Part shown: one piece after another, positions 33,963-45,445 of the stretch
Layout: every line of letters starts with the position of its first letter
Position numbering within the stretch: position 1 is the first letter of the stretch
Origin: Nepenthes gracilis
Lineage: Eukaryota > Streptophyta > Magnoliopsida > Caryophyllales > Nepenthaceae
DNA length: 64,000 bases
Direction of reading: 5' to 3'
Assembly (NCBI GenBank): GCA_033239525.1
Contig: BSYO01000004.1
Location: 9,834,037-9,898,036 of the forward strand
Notes under the pieces: model-generated
What the model was told of the DNA's origin: nothing
Databases searched by the model: none
What the model saw: the letters and a program-made list of their open reading frames with translations, nothing else
Program-made: the position numbers and the translations under genes

Positions 33963-35304
33963 TCAATTTCATTGCTGTTTAGCTTTATCCCCATTTTGCT
34001 CCTCCAAAGTGTGAGATCCTAATCCCAAAAATATAAAGGGCTAGAAAGTACATGGTAGTGAAAGGCTTAAAAATAGGAGTGATTTGTGAAGGGCTTCAAA
34101 GCTAAAGAGGCTTTGTGTGCTTTTAGAGGCTGGAATAAAATCATGAAGGATGAAGTGATTATGGGCTTGTAAATGGCTTAAAGGCCGGAGTGGCTTTATG
34201 CAACATGAAGGTCGGAGTGGCTTTATGCAACATGAAGGCCGGAGTGCCTCATGGAAGGCTTGAAGGCCAGAGTAGCCTTGTGCCACTTGGAGGTCGGAGT
34301 GATGTTTTGGTGAAGAAAAAAACCAGAGTAATGATTAGAAGGAGGCCGGAGTGATGATTTGATGAAGGAGGCCAGAGTGATTATAAAAGAATTGAGGCCC
34401 GAGTGATAATTTGATAAAGGAGGCCAGAGTGATGTTTTGATGAAGAAGAAAACCAGAGTGACCATGGAAGAACAATGAGTTGTTGGCCAGTTTTGAGTAA
34501 GAAGAAAATGCTAGCCGGTTGGATTAATGATGAGTTGTTGACTGAATTTATAATTATTGACCAGAATATATTGCAAGACGATAAAGGCTGACTTTGTTAT
34601 TTAGCCAGACTAGATCCAACTACTCAAATCTAATTAGAGTAAGTAAATTACCCTTACCTACTTCGTTGACCTTCTAGAAGAAAGTACCAAGTGGATAACT
34701 TACCCCACTTACTCTCACCTAACCTCTCCTCTATATATACTGAACTCCTAATTTGAAAAAGGAGTGAGAAAAATTTATAAAAGAAAGAAAAAGTAAGAGG
34801 CGAAGAGGAAGAGGGAGCCTTAGGCCAGTCAAAGTGGACAGTTTGAAAATCATGCAAGTGTACCTTTCAATTTTAAGTTAAGACTTTTAGAACATTTTGA
34901 TGCAAAAATACTTCAGACTTGTTTTCTATAATTGTTGCTTTTAAATATCTCGGTATGTTAGTTGCGAGAAATGCATGAATAATATGAATTTTATTCATAA
35001 TATTGATTTCATGCTTTAAGTTTAATGTACGGTCAAATTGCTTTGTATGAATAAAATTCTGATTTGGATTTCATATTGAACCCTCACTTTCTGTTCAAAT
35101 CATGTTCAGATTTACCTTGTATGAAAACTTGGCATGAAACTGGAATAACAAAATAAGGAGGCCCTTTGTATCTGTCTGGAAAATAAAACATATGAATTTT
35201 GAATCGGCCTGGAGACATGATGTCAAAATAAGAAGGCCCTTTGTATTTGTCCTGAAAATGGAGCATACAAATTGTGAATCGGCCTTAAGACACGATAAAC
35301 TATG

Positions 35305-36360
35305 TGAAAAAGCACGTTTTGTTCTAACGTAAACAATCAAGTTTCGACCCCGTTAAAAGTATAGCGGAAGCAATATATATAAATATCCGATACACGTAAA
35401 GGATATTTAGTACTAGATGCTAACGAGATAACAAGCATGCACAATATAAATAGCGACGAGTAATAATGATAAAGATATGATTTTTGGTGACGAAGTGAAA
35501 ACTCGATATCCACGGTAATCGAAAAAAACACTCCGAGCTTCAACGGCCAGGGAAGTAATGCACTATAAAAATCAACTTACAGACCGAGTGGTAACGACGC
35601 TAACTTAGCCGACTTACTCCCATCACGTGATCCCTACCAAAGAACTTCTTGGATTTGCCCGCGACAACGGAACCGGACACCTTCCAGTCTTCACGTCAAT
35701 CTTCCCTCTCGTGCCACTTGAATTGCCAACCAAGATTGGATCTCCTTCTTCAATGTACCGACGTCTCCAGTGAAGGTAGAAAGATGAAAGAGTTTAAACA
35801 GTAAAGAGAAACGAAGAGAAAAAACCGTTAGAACATAAGGCACAACGTTGTAGAGCATAGTAGGTTCGGTTTTCTAAAATGGAGCAAGATGAAAAGGAAG
35901 AAGAAGGCTCTTCTCTCAAGTAGAATAGCTCCAACACTCTCAAAAGAGGCTCTGGACGTCTTAGGGTTTAAAAAACATAAGGTATGTATTTACAGAAGGT
36001 GCAAAAAATCGTTCAAAAATTTTGCCCGTTGCACCGGCGCTTGCGCGCAGCTCGAACGCGCAGCGGACGGACGAAACGAAACCCTGAATGCGCTCGAGCG
36101 GCCAGAAGGCGAGTAGCGAGTGGGCACCATTCTAGATTTTTGGCTCGAGCGGGTAGCGACCGCCAGACGAGCCTGGTGCATTCTGGTTTTTCGGCTCGAG
36201 CGGTTAGCAAGCTCCAGGCGGGCGCGGGGGCTTTGGACGGCTTGAGCGATTAGAGTGCAGAACGGACATAACGGACTTTAACCCGACAACCCACAACCCG
36301 ACATTGATACACTAATACATATGGTCACGGAATATGCCAATTAGACAAATGTCTCTAACA
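35305..36360 (-). repeat. Left LTR of the Copia element (3' LTR)
   Basis: Contains a GC-rich stretch at 36085-36250 with GCTCGAGCGG-type motifs at about 50-bp spacing, in contrast to its AT-rich outer part. The same series occurs in the right copy at 39430-39590. Confidence 0.92.
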
Positions 36361-36799
36361 ATCTCCCCCTTTGGCAATTCTGTGACAAAACTCAGAAAAT
36401 AAATACATACCAGTGAATCACGAGTTCAGACACCACCGAGATAGAACCCGTGTACATAAAAACTTACGCCTAGTGATACATAAGAGACACAAAAAAAATG
36501 TAAACAGTTATACTAGAATTGCTGCGGCAATGTGATGATAGTTGCGTTGACTATGTAACTGAATTGCCTGGACAAGCTGGTTAGTACCAACAAGACCATA
36601 TATAATAAGGGAGAATAACAATATGCACTGTAAATAAGCATGAGATACAAGTAGTACTGAATTGTAAACAGTAATAACATATGCCGAAAAGAACAAAACT
36701 CCCCCTAACGAAAATAGCAAGACTCCCCCTGACAAATATAACAAGAAGCCTCCTATCTCCCCCTAATCTCCCTCTATCAAAGTGAATTAAGTCTCCCCC
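36361..36799 (-). other. Multiple polypurine tracts of the Copia element
   Basis: CTCCCCC occurs at 36363, 36699, 36723, 36757 and 36793, that is, GGGGGAG on the coding strand between the end of the ORF and the 3' LTR. The copy at 36363 directly abuts the LTR and is the likely primer; the others look like the repeated tracts of Sireviruses. Confidence 0.75.
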
Positions 36800-38590
36800 T
36801 TTTTGTCACGAATGGCCAAGGGGTAATGCAGCTCACTTTTCTTAACCCAAATTTGTTGTATAGAATTCACTTTTGTATTCAACCTTTTAAGTTGGACATC
36901 CAATTGCTGAATGTGATCAACAAGTCTATGCATTTTTAGTCTTGATCTTTGGTTGTGCAAAGGATTCTTGGTGTAGCATTGTGGATGAACGTGACCAACT
37001 TTTCCACACGCATAGTAGGTAGGCACAAACTTGGGTATGGAAGAATTGTTCACAGCCTTGTGATTATGTAGATTAGTTGAGCCAAATCTATTATCCACAC
37101 GTTGAGGCACGGTCTTAATGACTTTGGGTGTGATGACGTGTTGGTTTGACATATTCGTGGTGGGAATAAATATAGTTTTAGGTTTCATGTCATGTTGAAC
37201 AATATTTGCAGCATACCCTAAACCCTGTTTATTTCCACCAATTTTTCCCAACCCAAGCATATGATCTAATTTTGTGGACCCATCCAATAATTGTTTTAAA
37301 TCTTTTCGAGAAGCCTCAAGTTCAGATTCTAAAGTTGTGAGTTGCTTAGCAAATAAGACTTTCAGAGTCTCAATTTCTTGGGTTTTAGAATCTAACTCGG
37401 ATTGATGAACTAATTTTTATTGTTCCAACTCCAAGACCCTACTGTTTGAGGTTTTATTTTGTTTCTTTACTTTTAAGCATTCCCTAAACAGTTTGTCATA
37501 TGCTTCTTGAAGGCCATCAAATTCAGTTTCGGACTCATCCGTAGAGTTATCAGATTGATTAATGTTTTCTACTGAATTGCCACACATGGAGGTCATAAAA
37601 GCCATGCAGTTGACAAGGCCATTTTTAGAGCATTTTTCAATATCTTCTTCGTCATCGCTTAAGGTCACATTAGCTTGGGCATTCAGCACGATAGTGACCA
37701 AAACCTTTACACTCATGGCATTGGACTCCTTGGGTAGTTTTTGATTTGGAGTCCTTACTTTCACGTCGGTCTTTCTTCTCAAATTTATGTGATCGTTTTA
37801 AATCCATATCCAGTTTTTCTGATGAAGAGTTGTTTTTCTTTAAGTATTTTTTAAAATTCTTAACAAATAATGAAAAATCGTCATCACTACACGATTCTTC
37901 ATCGGAGTCCCGGTTTCTCTCTTCCCTACTTGATTTTAAGGCAATTGATTTCTGTTTCCTTGACTGTGGAAGGGTGTGTTCATAAGTTTGTAGGGACCCT
38001 ACAAATTCTTCAATTTTTAATTTGTCTAAATCTTTACTCTCTTCAATTGTAGTAACATTTGGTCTAAATCGTTCAGGTAGAGATCGTAGAACTTTTCTAA
38101 CAATTCTGTTTTCCGAAATTCGTTCGCCTAAATTAAACATGAAATTTACAATATCATTTAATTGAACATAAAATTCACTAAATGTCTCATCATCTTTCAT
38201 TTTTATTTCTTCGAATCTAGTGATGAGCATTTGTAATTTTGAATTTTTAACAAGTTTCGTGCCTTCATAAGTAATTTCTAGGATGTCCCACGCATCTTTG
38301 GAAGTCTCACACATTAAAATTCGTTTAAACTCATCGGGAGATACAGCCATAAAAATAGCATGTAGCCCCTTACTGTTCCAATTACATGCATCAAGTTCCT
38401 CTTTGGTCCATGAAGATAGGGCTTTTGGTTCGTTACCAGAGGAACTAGTGAGTGGAGTCCACCCAACTTGGGTACTTGCCCACACACGCTCATCTAGAGA
38501 TTTTAGGAAGGCTCTCATCCGGACCTTCCAATAGGCATAGTTACTTCCATCAAAGAAGGGAGGAACAGAGAGCGATCCACTCGTATACAT
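36787..38590 (-). pseudogene. Copia gag protein with zinc knuckles and coiled coil
   Basis: Starts MYTSGSLSVPPFFDG at 38590, the typical start of Copia gag (DUF4219/UBN2-like capsid: YWKVRM, KDAWDILEITYEGT, RFEEIKM, NRIVRKVLRSLP). Knuckle CHECKGFGHYRAEC ends near 37675. A frameshift there moves the reading frame; it continues (SDDEEDIEKC) through a coiled coil (37600-37300) with one stop near 37410. It ends with a second knuckle that has lost its first cysteine (YYACGKVGHVHPQC), then WVKKSEL and DKKGET-stop at 36787. The basic, coiled, double-knuckle layout fits Sirevirus gag. pol never follows, so the protein could act only with a helper element, and this copy is broken. Confidence 0.82.
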
Positions 38591-38619
38591 CTAGATCAGG
38601 GGTCGCGGATCGGGGTAAG

Positions 38620-38632
38620 TCTCTGATACCAA
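38620..38632 (-). other. Primer-binding site of the Copia element
   Basis: The minus strand reads TTGGTATCAGAG next to the 5' LTR, matching the 3' end of plant initiator methionine tRNA as commonly used by Copia elements. Confidence 0.85.
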
Positions 38633-38633
38633 T

Positions 38634-39700
38634 TGAAAAAGCACGTTTTGTGCTATCGTGAACAATCAAGTTTCGACCCCGTTAAAAGTATAGCGGAAGC
38701 AATATATATAAATATCCGATACACGTAAAGGATATTTAGTACTAGATGTTAACGAGATGACAAGCATGCACAATATAAATAGCAACGAGCAATAATGATA
38801 AAGATATGATTTTTGGTGACGAAGTGAAAACTCAATACCCACGGTAATAGAGAAAAACACTCCGGGTTTCAACGGCCAGGGAAGCAATGCACTATGAAAA
38901 TCAACTTATAGACCGGGTAGTAACGACGCGCTAACCTAGCTGACTTACTCCCATCACGTGATCCCTACCAAGGAACTCCTTAGATTTACCCGCGGTAATA
39001 GAACCAGACACCTTCCGGTCTTCATGTCAATCTTCCCTCTCGTGCCACTTGAATTGCCAACCAAGATCGGATCTCCTTCTTCAATGTACCGACGTCTCCA
39101 GCGAAGGTAGAAAGATGAAAGAGTTTATACAGTAAAGAGAAACGAAGAGAAAAAACTGTTAGAACATGAGGCACAACGTTGTAGAGCGTAGTAGGTTCAG
39201 TTTTCTCAAATGGAGTAAAATGAAAAGGAAGAAGAAGGCTCTTCTCTCAAGTAGAATGGCTCCAACACTCTCAAAAGAGGCTCTGGACGTCTTAAGGTTT
39301 CAAAAACATAAGGTATGTATTTATAGAGGGTGCAAAAAATCGTTCAAAAATTTTGCCCGTTACACCAGCGCTCGAGCACAGCTTGAGCGCGCGGCGGGTG
39401 GACGGAGGGTTTCGTGCGAAACCCTGAATGCGCTCGAGCGGCCAGAAGGCGAGTAGTGAGCGGGCACCATTCTAGATTTTTGGCTCGAGCGGGTAGCAAC
39501 CGCCAGGCGAACCGGATGCATTCTGGTTTTTCGGCTCGAGCGGTTAGCAAGCTCCAGGCGGGCGTGGGGGTTTCGGACGGCTCGAGCGACTAGAGTGTGG
39601 AACGGACATAACAGACTTTAACCCGACAACCCACAACCCAACATTGATACATTAATACATATGGTCACGGAATATGCCAATTAAACAAATGTCTCTAACA
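38634..39700 (-). repeat. Right LTR of the Copia element (5' LTR)
   Basis: Partner of 35305-36360, adjacent to the primer-binding site. Differences to the left copy are mostly single-base transitions plus a short insertion around 39405. Confidence 0.92.
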
Positions 39701-40959
39701 CTATGAACGAATAAGATCGAACCTAGTATTGTCACACAGTCAGATAAGGTTTACCGGCATACCTTAGAACGTTATGGCGGTAATCGAAAATAGTTTCTTC
39801 CATGGAGTTATACGTGGTCTGCCCTACCTCCGGATGTAATGAGAGGGTAGAAATTGAATATTGAACAAAAGCCTTTAATTGTATAGAGTAAATAGAATAC
39901 AATCTATCCTATGGAAAGGATATGAATATGAATTTTGAATAGAGGCTTTTGATTGTATGGAGTGAACACAATCTATTTACTATTACTCTCCCCATTGGTT
40001 GATAGGGTCTACCAGCCTAGGTTCCTTTGGATAATAAAGACTAGGAAAAATGATATGAATCTGAGAACTTTTGACATGAGACATGAACTTCGGATTTGAT
40101 ACTAAATTTCAAACCCCAAAAATTTATATGAGACAGTAATTTATATGCTTGAAAAACCAACATTGAGCGGTTATATTACATACTCCGAAAATTGGCTTTG
40201 ATCATGAATCTTAAAATTTTCATGACATTGTTTTATTTCATATTTTTAGTACCTTACTAAGCTTCGACTCATACTTTAAAAATTTTTCAGATGAGACTGT
40301 AGAATTATGGCCACACGAGTAAAACTAGATCAAGCTTAGCAAGAAGGGATCTTGGATCCGGAGAGCCTGTTGAAGATTCTTTTGAAAGGATTTCGGTAGT
40401 CTTAAATGAAATTATCGTTGAATAGCATGTATGAGAATATCGATGCTTCCACTTTTGCACCTTTTGGAATATATCTGCTTCCGCCATTGTCTTTTGATTG
40501 TAATCATGTTTTAGAACGGTATCTCTGTACGAATTTTGATCCAATGAAATGGAATGTTAAAAGAGTTGGAGCCATTATTGTTATATAGCATTTGGCGATA
40601 CTATGATTGTGTTAATTATGCTTTTGATAATTTACTTTGTGTGGTATGACCAGTCCGGACTGATTTGCCTAAGAGTCTGAAATCTTGGGTGTCAAGTCTA
40701 GATGGTCTCCGATGGAGCAAAAACAAATGAGATTCCGTCACAATTGGTATCTGAAAAAGAACGAGATGCCTTTGGAATGATTAATCGTAAACAGAAGTAT
40801 AGATTTGAATAGGACTAGGCCAGGGACACTAAGATTAGATAGGAATGTAGGTATAGCCTGGAGGTCGATCCTAAATTTTCATGAATAATTGTTAAGCCCC
40901 CAATAGCCCGATCCTCTGAGGTTTATTAATATTATCGTATTTTTAATTATAGGACGTAA

Positions 40960-43900
40960 ATGGCTGACAGACAAGGTAGAAGGGATGATCCGGCTGGTGT
41001 AGGTATACCGCCAGATCGTGAGGCTGAATATATAAATCTGCTAGGAAGAATGACGACCATAATAGAATCAATGGAATAACGTCATATGGCTCCGGTTCCA
41101 GTACTAGAGCCAGCTCTAGTGAATCTTACCCCGACAACTTATGATAAATTCACGGCTGAGAGAGCGATAGAATTCTTGGGAGAATCAGATCTAGCCAAAG
41201 CAAATATCTAGATTAAAAGAATGAAGAAACTTTTTACGGTAATACGGTGCAATGATCGGGAGAAAGTCGCCTTTGCGGTCTACAAATTTGAAGGTGAGGC
41301 TGATAGCTGGTGGGACATACAAAAGAGGGTGTTTGGGGTACCCAATGAGGAAATCAAATGGGGAATGTTCGAAGAGGTATCTATGGATAAATACTTTCCC
41401 TCCAATCTTCAAAATCAAAAGGAGGAGGAGTTTATGCGACTTAGGCAAGGAAACCGTACGGTGGCCGAGTATGACGTGCAATTTACGAAGTTGTCCTGTT
41501 TCGTGCCTCATATAGTGGAAGATGAGCTAAGAAAGGCTAAGAAATTCCAATAATGACTAAGGGATGATATTAGAAGACAATTAGTTACCCAGAAACTTCA
41601 GACATATGCGGATATTTTAGATTGGGCGTTAATATTCGAAAGGGAGTTGGAAACACAAAAGTTTTTCGCAAGAAAAACTGCTGGTCAGATGAGTATTAGG
41701 TCTGGATCTAATTTGGGGCCCTCAGGGTCGTCTATAAAGGTAAAGACAGCCGTTAAGGGGAAAAGTATTGTAGAAGTCCAATCAGTGACAAACCCTCAAA
41801 TTTTGGTCACTAATTGTACTCTTTGTGGGAGGAGCCATACTGGGAGGCATTGTTTCAAAGCAAAGTGGGCATGTTTTAATTGTGGGCGACAAGGCCATTT
41901 GATGAAAGACTGTACATTACCCAGGAGGATGGAAGCAAAGAAGCCAACGGCTGGGGCTAAGGCTTTTGCAGTAGCAATGCAGGATCCCAAAACATCTCCA
42001 AATATGGTGGAAGGTATCCTCATTATCTATGGAATGCCATCCTCTGTTTTATTTGATTTTGGGTCTATACACTTATTTGTTTCCCAACAATTTGCATATT
42101 ACATTTTGTTTGCCCCAAGACTTTTGAATTTTGCTTTAATTGTTTCGACCCCTATTGGGTCCTCAATAGTAGTAGATGTCATGTATCCTGAATGTGAGGT
42201 TGAGGTGAATAGAAAATATCTGATGGTGGATTTGGTACTGTTAGATATGGGTGACTTTGATGTTATCTTAGAAATGGACTGGCCAGCCAAATACCATATT
42301 AGTATCGATTGGTTTCGAAAGAGGGTGTACTTTAACATCCTTGGAATTGATCCATTCTTATTTCAAGGGATTAGCGGGAAGTAGATGTCTATGCTAGTTT
42401 CTGCTTTACATGCTAAATATTTGATGCAAAGTGGATGCCAAGCTTACCTGGCGTATGCCAGTACTATTGGGAGCCATGGTGTGCTGGGTAAAGATATTTT
42501 AGTGGTATGTGAGTTTGAGGATGTTTTTCCAGAGGAGTTGTCTGGATTACCTCCTCACCGAGAGATTGAATTTGAAATTAAGGTTATTTCGGGTGTTGTT
42601 CCGATTTCTAAGGCACCCTACTGTATGGTGCATGCTGAATTAAAGGAACTAAAATTACAAATACATGAGTGGTTGGATAAGGGATTCATTAGATTGAGTG
42701 TATCTCCGTGGGGTGCATTGGCACTGTTCGTAAGGAAGAAGGACGGATCTCTGTGGCTATGTGTGGATTACCGTGAATTGAATAAAATCACAATAAAGAA
42801 TAAATATCCTTTGCCGCGTATTGATGACTTATTCAATCAGTTACAAGGATCTCGAGTATTTTTAAAAATTAATTTAAGGTCCGGAAATCATTAGTTGATG
42901 ATAAAGAGGGAGGATGTGGCCAAAACTGCTTTTAGAACGAGGTACTGCCATTATGAGTTTCTGGTGATGCCCTTTGGTCTTACCAATGCTCTAGCAACTT
43001 TTATGGATTTGATGAATAGGGTATTTAGGCCTTATTTTGATAAGTTTGTGGTGGTATTCATGGATGACAATTTGATATACTCTACGAATCATGAGGAACA
43101 TGAAATCCATTTAAGGACTGTATTCCAAGTGTTTCAGGAAGAGAAGTTATATGCTAAACTGAAAAAGTGTGAGTTCTGACCGGAGAAAGTGTTATTTTCG
43201 GGACATATAATTTCTAATGGAGGAATTGCAGTGGACCCAAAGAAGGTAGAAGCCGTCACAAATTAGAGTCGACCTACGTTCGTTACTGAAGTCTGGAGTT
43301 TTCTAGGCATGGCTGAATTTTTTAGGTGTTTTGTAGAAAATTTTTCTCAAATTGCCGTACCCTTGACTCAGTTGACTAAGAAGGAGGTCAAGTTTGACTG
43401 GATTAGAGATTGTGACTAGAGTTTTCAAAAGCTGAAGGATTGCTTAATAACAGCCACGTACTAACAATTTCGGACAATCCAGGAGGTTTTGAAGTATATT
43501 GTGACGCTTCTAAGGTTGGTTTAGGATGTGTGTTAATGCAAAACGGCAAGGTAGTGGCTTACGGTTCCAGACAACTAAAGGTGTATGAAAGGAATTATCC
43601 AACACATGACCTGAAACTTGCTGCAATTATGTTTGCCTTGAAAATCTGGAGACACTATCTTTATGGTGAAAGGTCTTTGGCCTATTCTGACCATAAGAGC
43701 TTGAAATACCTATTCTCACAGAAAGAGATAAATATGAGACAAAGGAGATGTGTGCAATTTCTAAAGGAAATTGACTGTGAAATCTAGTATAAACCAAGAA
43801 AGGCGATTGTAGTTGCAGATACTCTGAGCCGCCGATCAGGCTATATGGCTAAGTTACAGATCAAGCAAATGAAAATGTTGGAGTACTTGAGGTAATGCAA

Positions 43901-45363
43901 TATCCGGCTTTTTGTTCTGGGCGGTCGGATAATTTTATCATACTTTCAAGTACAGCCGGAGGTGATAAATTAAGTTAAGAAAAAACAGGTGAACGACTCT
44001 TTTCTTATGGATATTCCGGGCGATTTGAGTGAAAATTTCAGAATTGATTTTAATGTTCGAACGGACGGAGTACTAAGATTTAAAGATCGTCTATGTGTAT
44101 CGGATGACGTAGAGATGAAGGAGAAGATTTTGAAGGAAGCTCACAGATCACGATATACAATCCATCCATGAGTCAATAAAATGTACTAAGATTTAAAGAA
44201 AACTTTTTGGTGGAGAAATATGAAGAGGGACATCACGACTTATGTTGAGAAATATCTTGTGTGCCAACAAGTGAAAGAGAAAAGAAAAAAGCCATCTGGG
44301 TTGTTACAACTGATGCCGCTTCCAAGTTGGAAATGGGAGGATGTTACTATGGACTTTCTGACCGGTCTACCAAGGACTCCAAGAAAACACGACACCGATT
44401 GGGTTATCGTTGACCGGCTAACAAAGTCAGCCCATTTCTTAGCAATCAGGACGACTTACACTCGTGACAAACTGGCCTAGCTGTATGTAAATGAAATTGG
44501 CAAGCTTCATGGTGTACCCGCTTCTATTGTATCTAATAGGGATCATCACTTTGTTTTAAGATTTTGGAAGAGTTTGCATAAAGAATTGGGGACAGAACTA
44601 AAATTTAGTATTGCTTGTCACCCTCAAACAGACGGTCAATCAGAATGTACGATTCAAATTCTAGAAAATATGTTAAGAGCGTTTGTATTGGACATGAAAG
44701 GGACTTGAGATAGTTATTTGGCCTTGGCAGAGTTCGTATATAATAATAGCTATCAGACAAGTATAGGTATGACACCTTTTGAGGTATTGTATGGGAGAAA
44801 AGTGTAGATCGCCGATCCACTGGGAGGACAACGGAGATAAACAAATCTTGGGTCCTGAAATCGTCAAACAAACAGTTGAAAAAATTAAATTGATACACAA
44901 GAACTTGACGGTTGCCTAGTGTGGCTACAAAAGCTATGCAGACCGGGGGAGATCAGAATTAAAATTTGAGGTGGGCGACTTTGTGTTCTTGAAAGTGTCA
45001 CCATCAAAAGGAACGACTAGATTTGGGCTTAAAGGAAAGTTGAAACCCTGATTCAATGGCCCCTTTGAGATTTTAGAGAGGATCGAAAAAGTAGCTTATA
45101 GATTGGCGCTACTACCAAATATGACAGAAGTGTATGACGTGTTCCACATATCCATGCTCAGGAAGTATGTTGATGATCCCACACACGTGAATGAATTCAA
45201 GCCCTTAGAAATTGACAAAGATTTATCATACATTGAGGAGCCACTGCAGATTCTAGACTGGAAGGAGCAAAGATTACGTACAAAGACGATCCTTTTGGTA
45301 CAGGTGCTATGGAGGAATCACTCACCCAGAGAAGCAACTTGGGAGCGAGAAGAAGAAATCTAG
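40960..45363 (+). pseudogene. Tekay-like gag-pol polyprotein, broken by stops
   Basis: ATG at 40960 (MADRQGRRDD). Gag capsid (WWDIQKRVFG, 41310); two knuckles, CTLCGRSHTGRHC and CFNCGRQGHLMKDC (41815-41910). Protease near 42050 with the active site changed to FDFGS. RT from about 42700 ([18 protein letters not shown]; catalytic box FMDDNLIYS near 43050). RNase H from 43490 ([16 protein letters not shown]). Integrase 43990-44800 with knuckle end CLVCQQVK, VTMDFLTGLP and HPQTDGQSE. Chromodomain-type tail 45103-45363 (EEPLQILDWKE, EATWEREEE). Frame 1 holds from 40960 to about 43400; frameshifts lie near 43430 and 44805. About 15 in-frame stops. Inactive. Confidence 0.9.
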
Positions 45364-45445
45364 AGCAAGTATCCCCACTTGTTCATTTAAGATTTGTAAC
45401 TTTGCTTAAATTTCGAGGACGAAATTTCTTTAAGTAGGAAAGAAT

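Larger units (their letters stand above)
35305..39700 (-). mobile_element. Gag-only Sirevirus-like Copia element nested in the chromovirus LTR
   Basis: LTRs 35305-36360 (1056 bp) and 38634-39700 (1067 bp) start TGAAAAAGCACG and end GTCTCTAACA on the plus strand. The target duplication CTATG lies at 35300-35304 and 39701-39705. Minus orientation follows from the primer-binding site TTGGTATCAGAG beside the right LTR and the AAAGGGGGAGAT polypurine tract beside the left LTR. The interior (2.3 kb) encodes only a gag-type protein, with no protease, integrase or RT. Five CTCCCCC blocks (GGGGGAG on the minus strand) precede the LTR, a feature reported for Sireviruses. LTR identity is roughly 95% over the first 240 bases. 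Confidence 0.93.
34010..40742 (+). repeat. Left LTR of the Tekay-like element, split by the Copia insertion
   Basis: Two parts, 34010-35304 and 39706-40742, join at the duplicated CTATG to align along the right LTR. It has a TATA box (CTATATATAC, 34731-34740). About ten GGCC(G/A)GAGTG motifs spaced 25-35 bp apart lie at 34180-34460. A four-base change near the end explains its different length from the right LTR. Confidence 0.9.
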
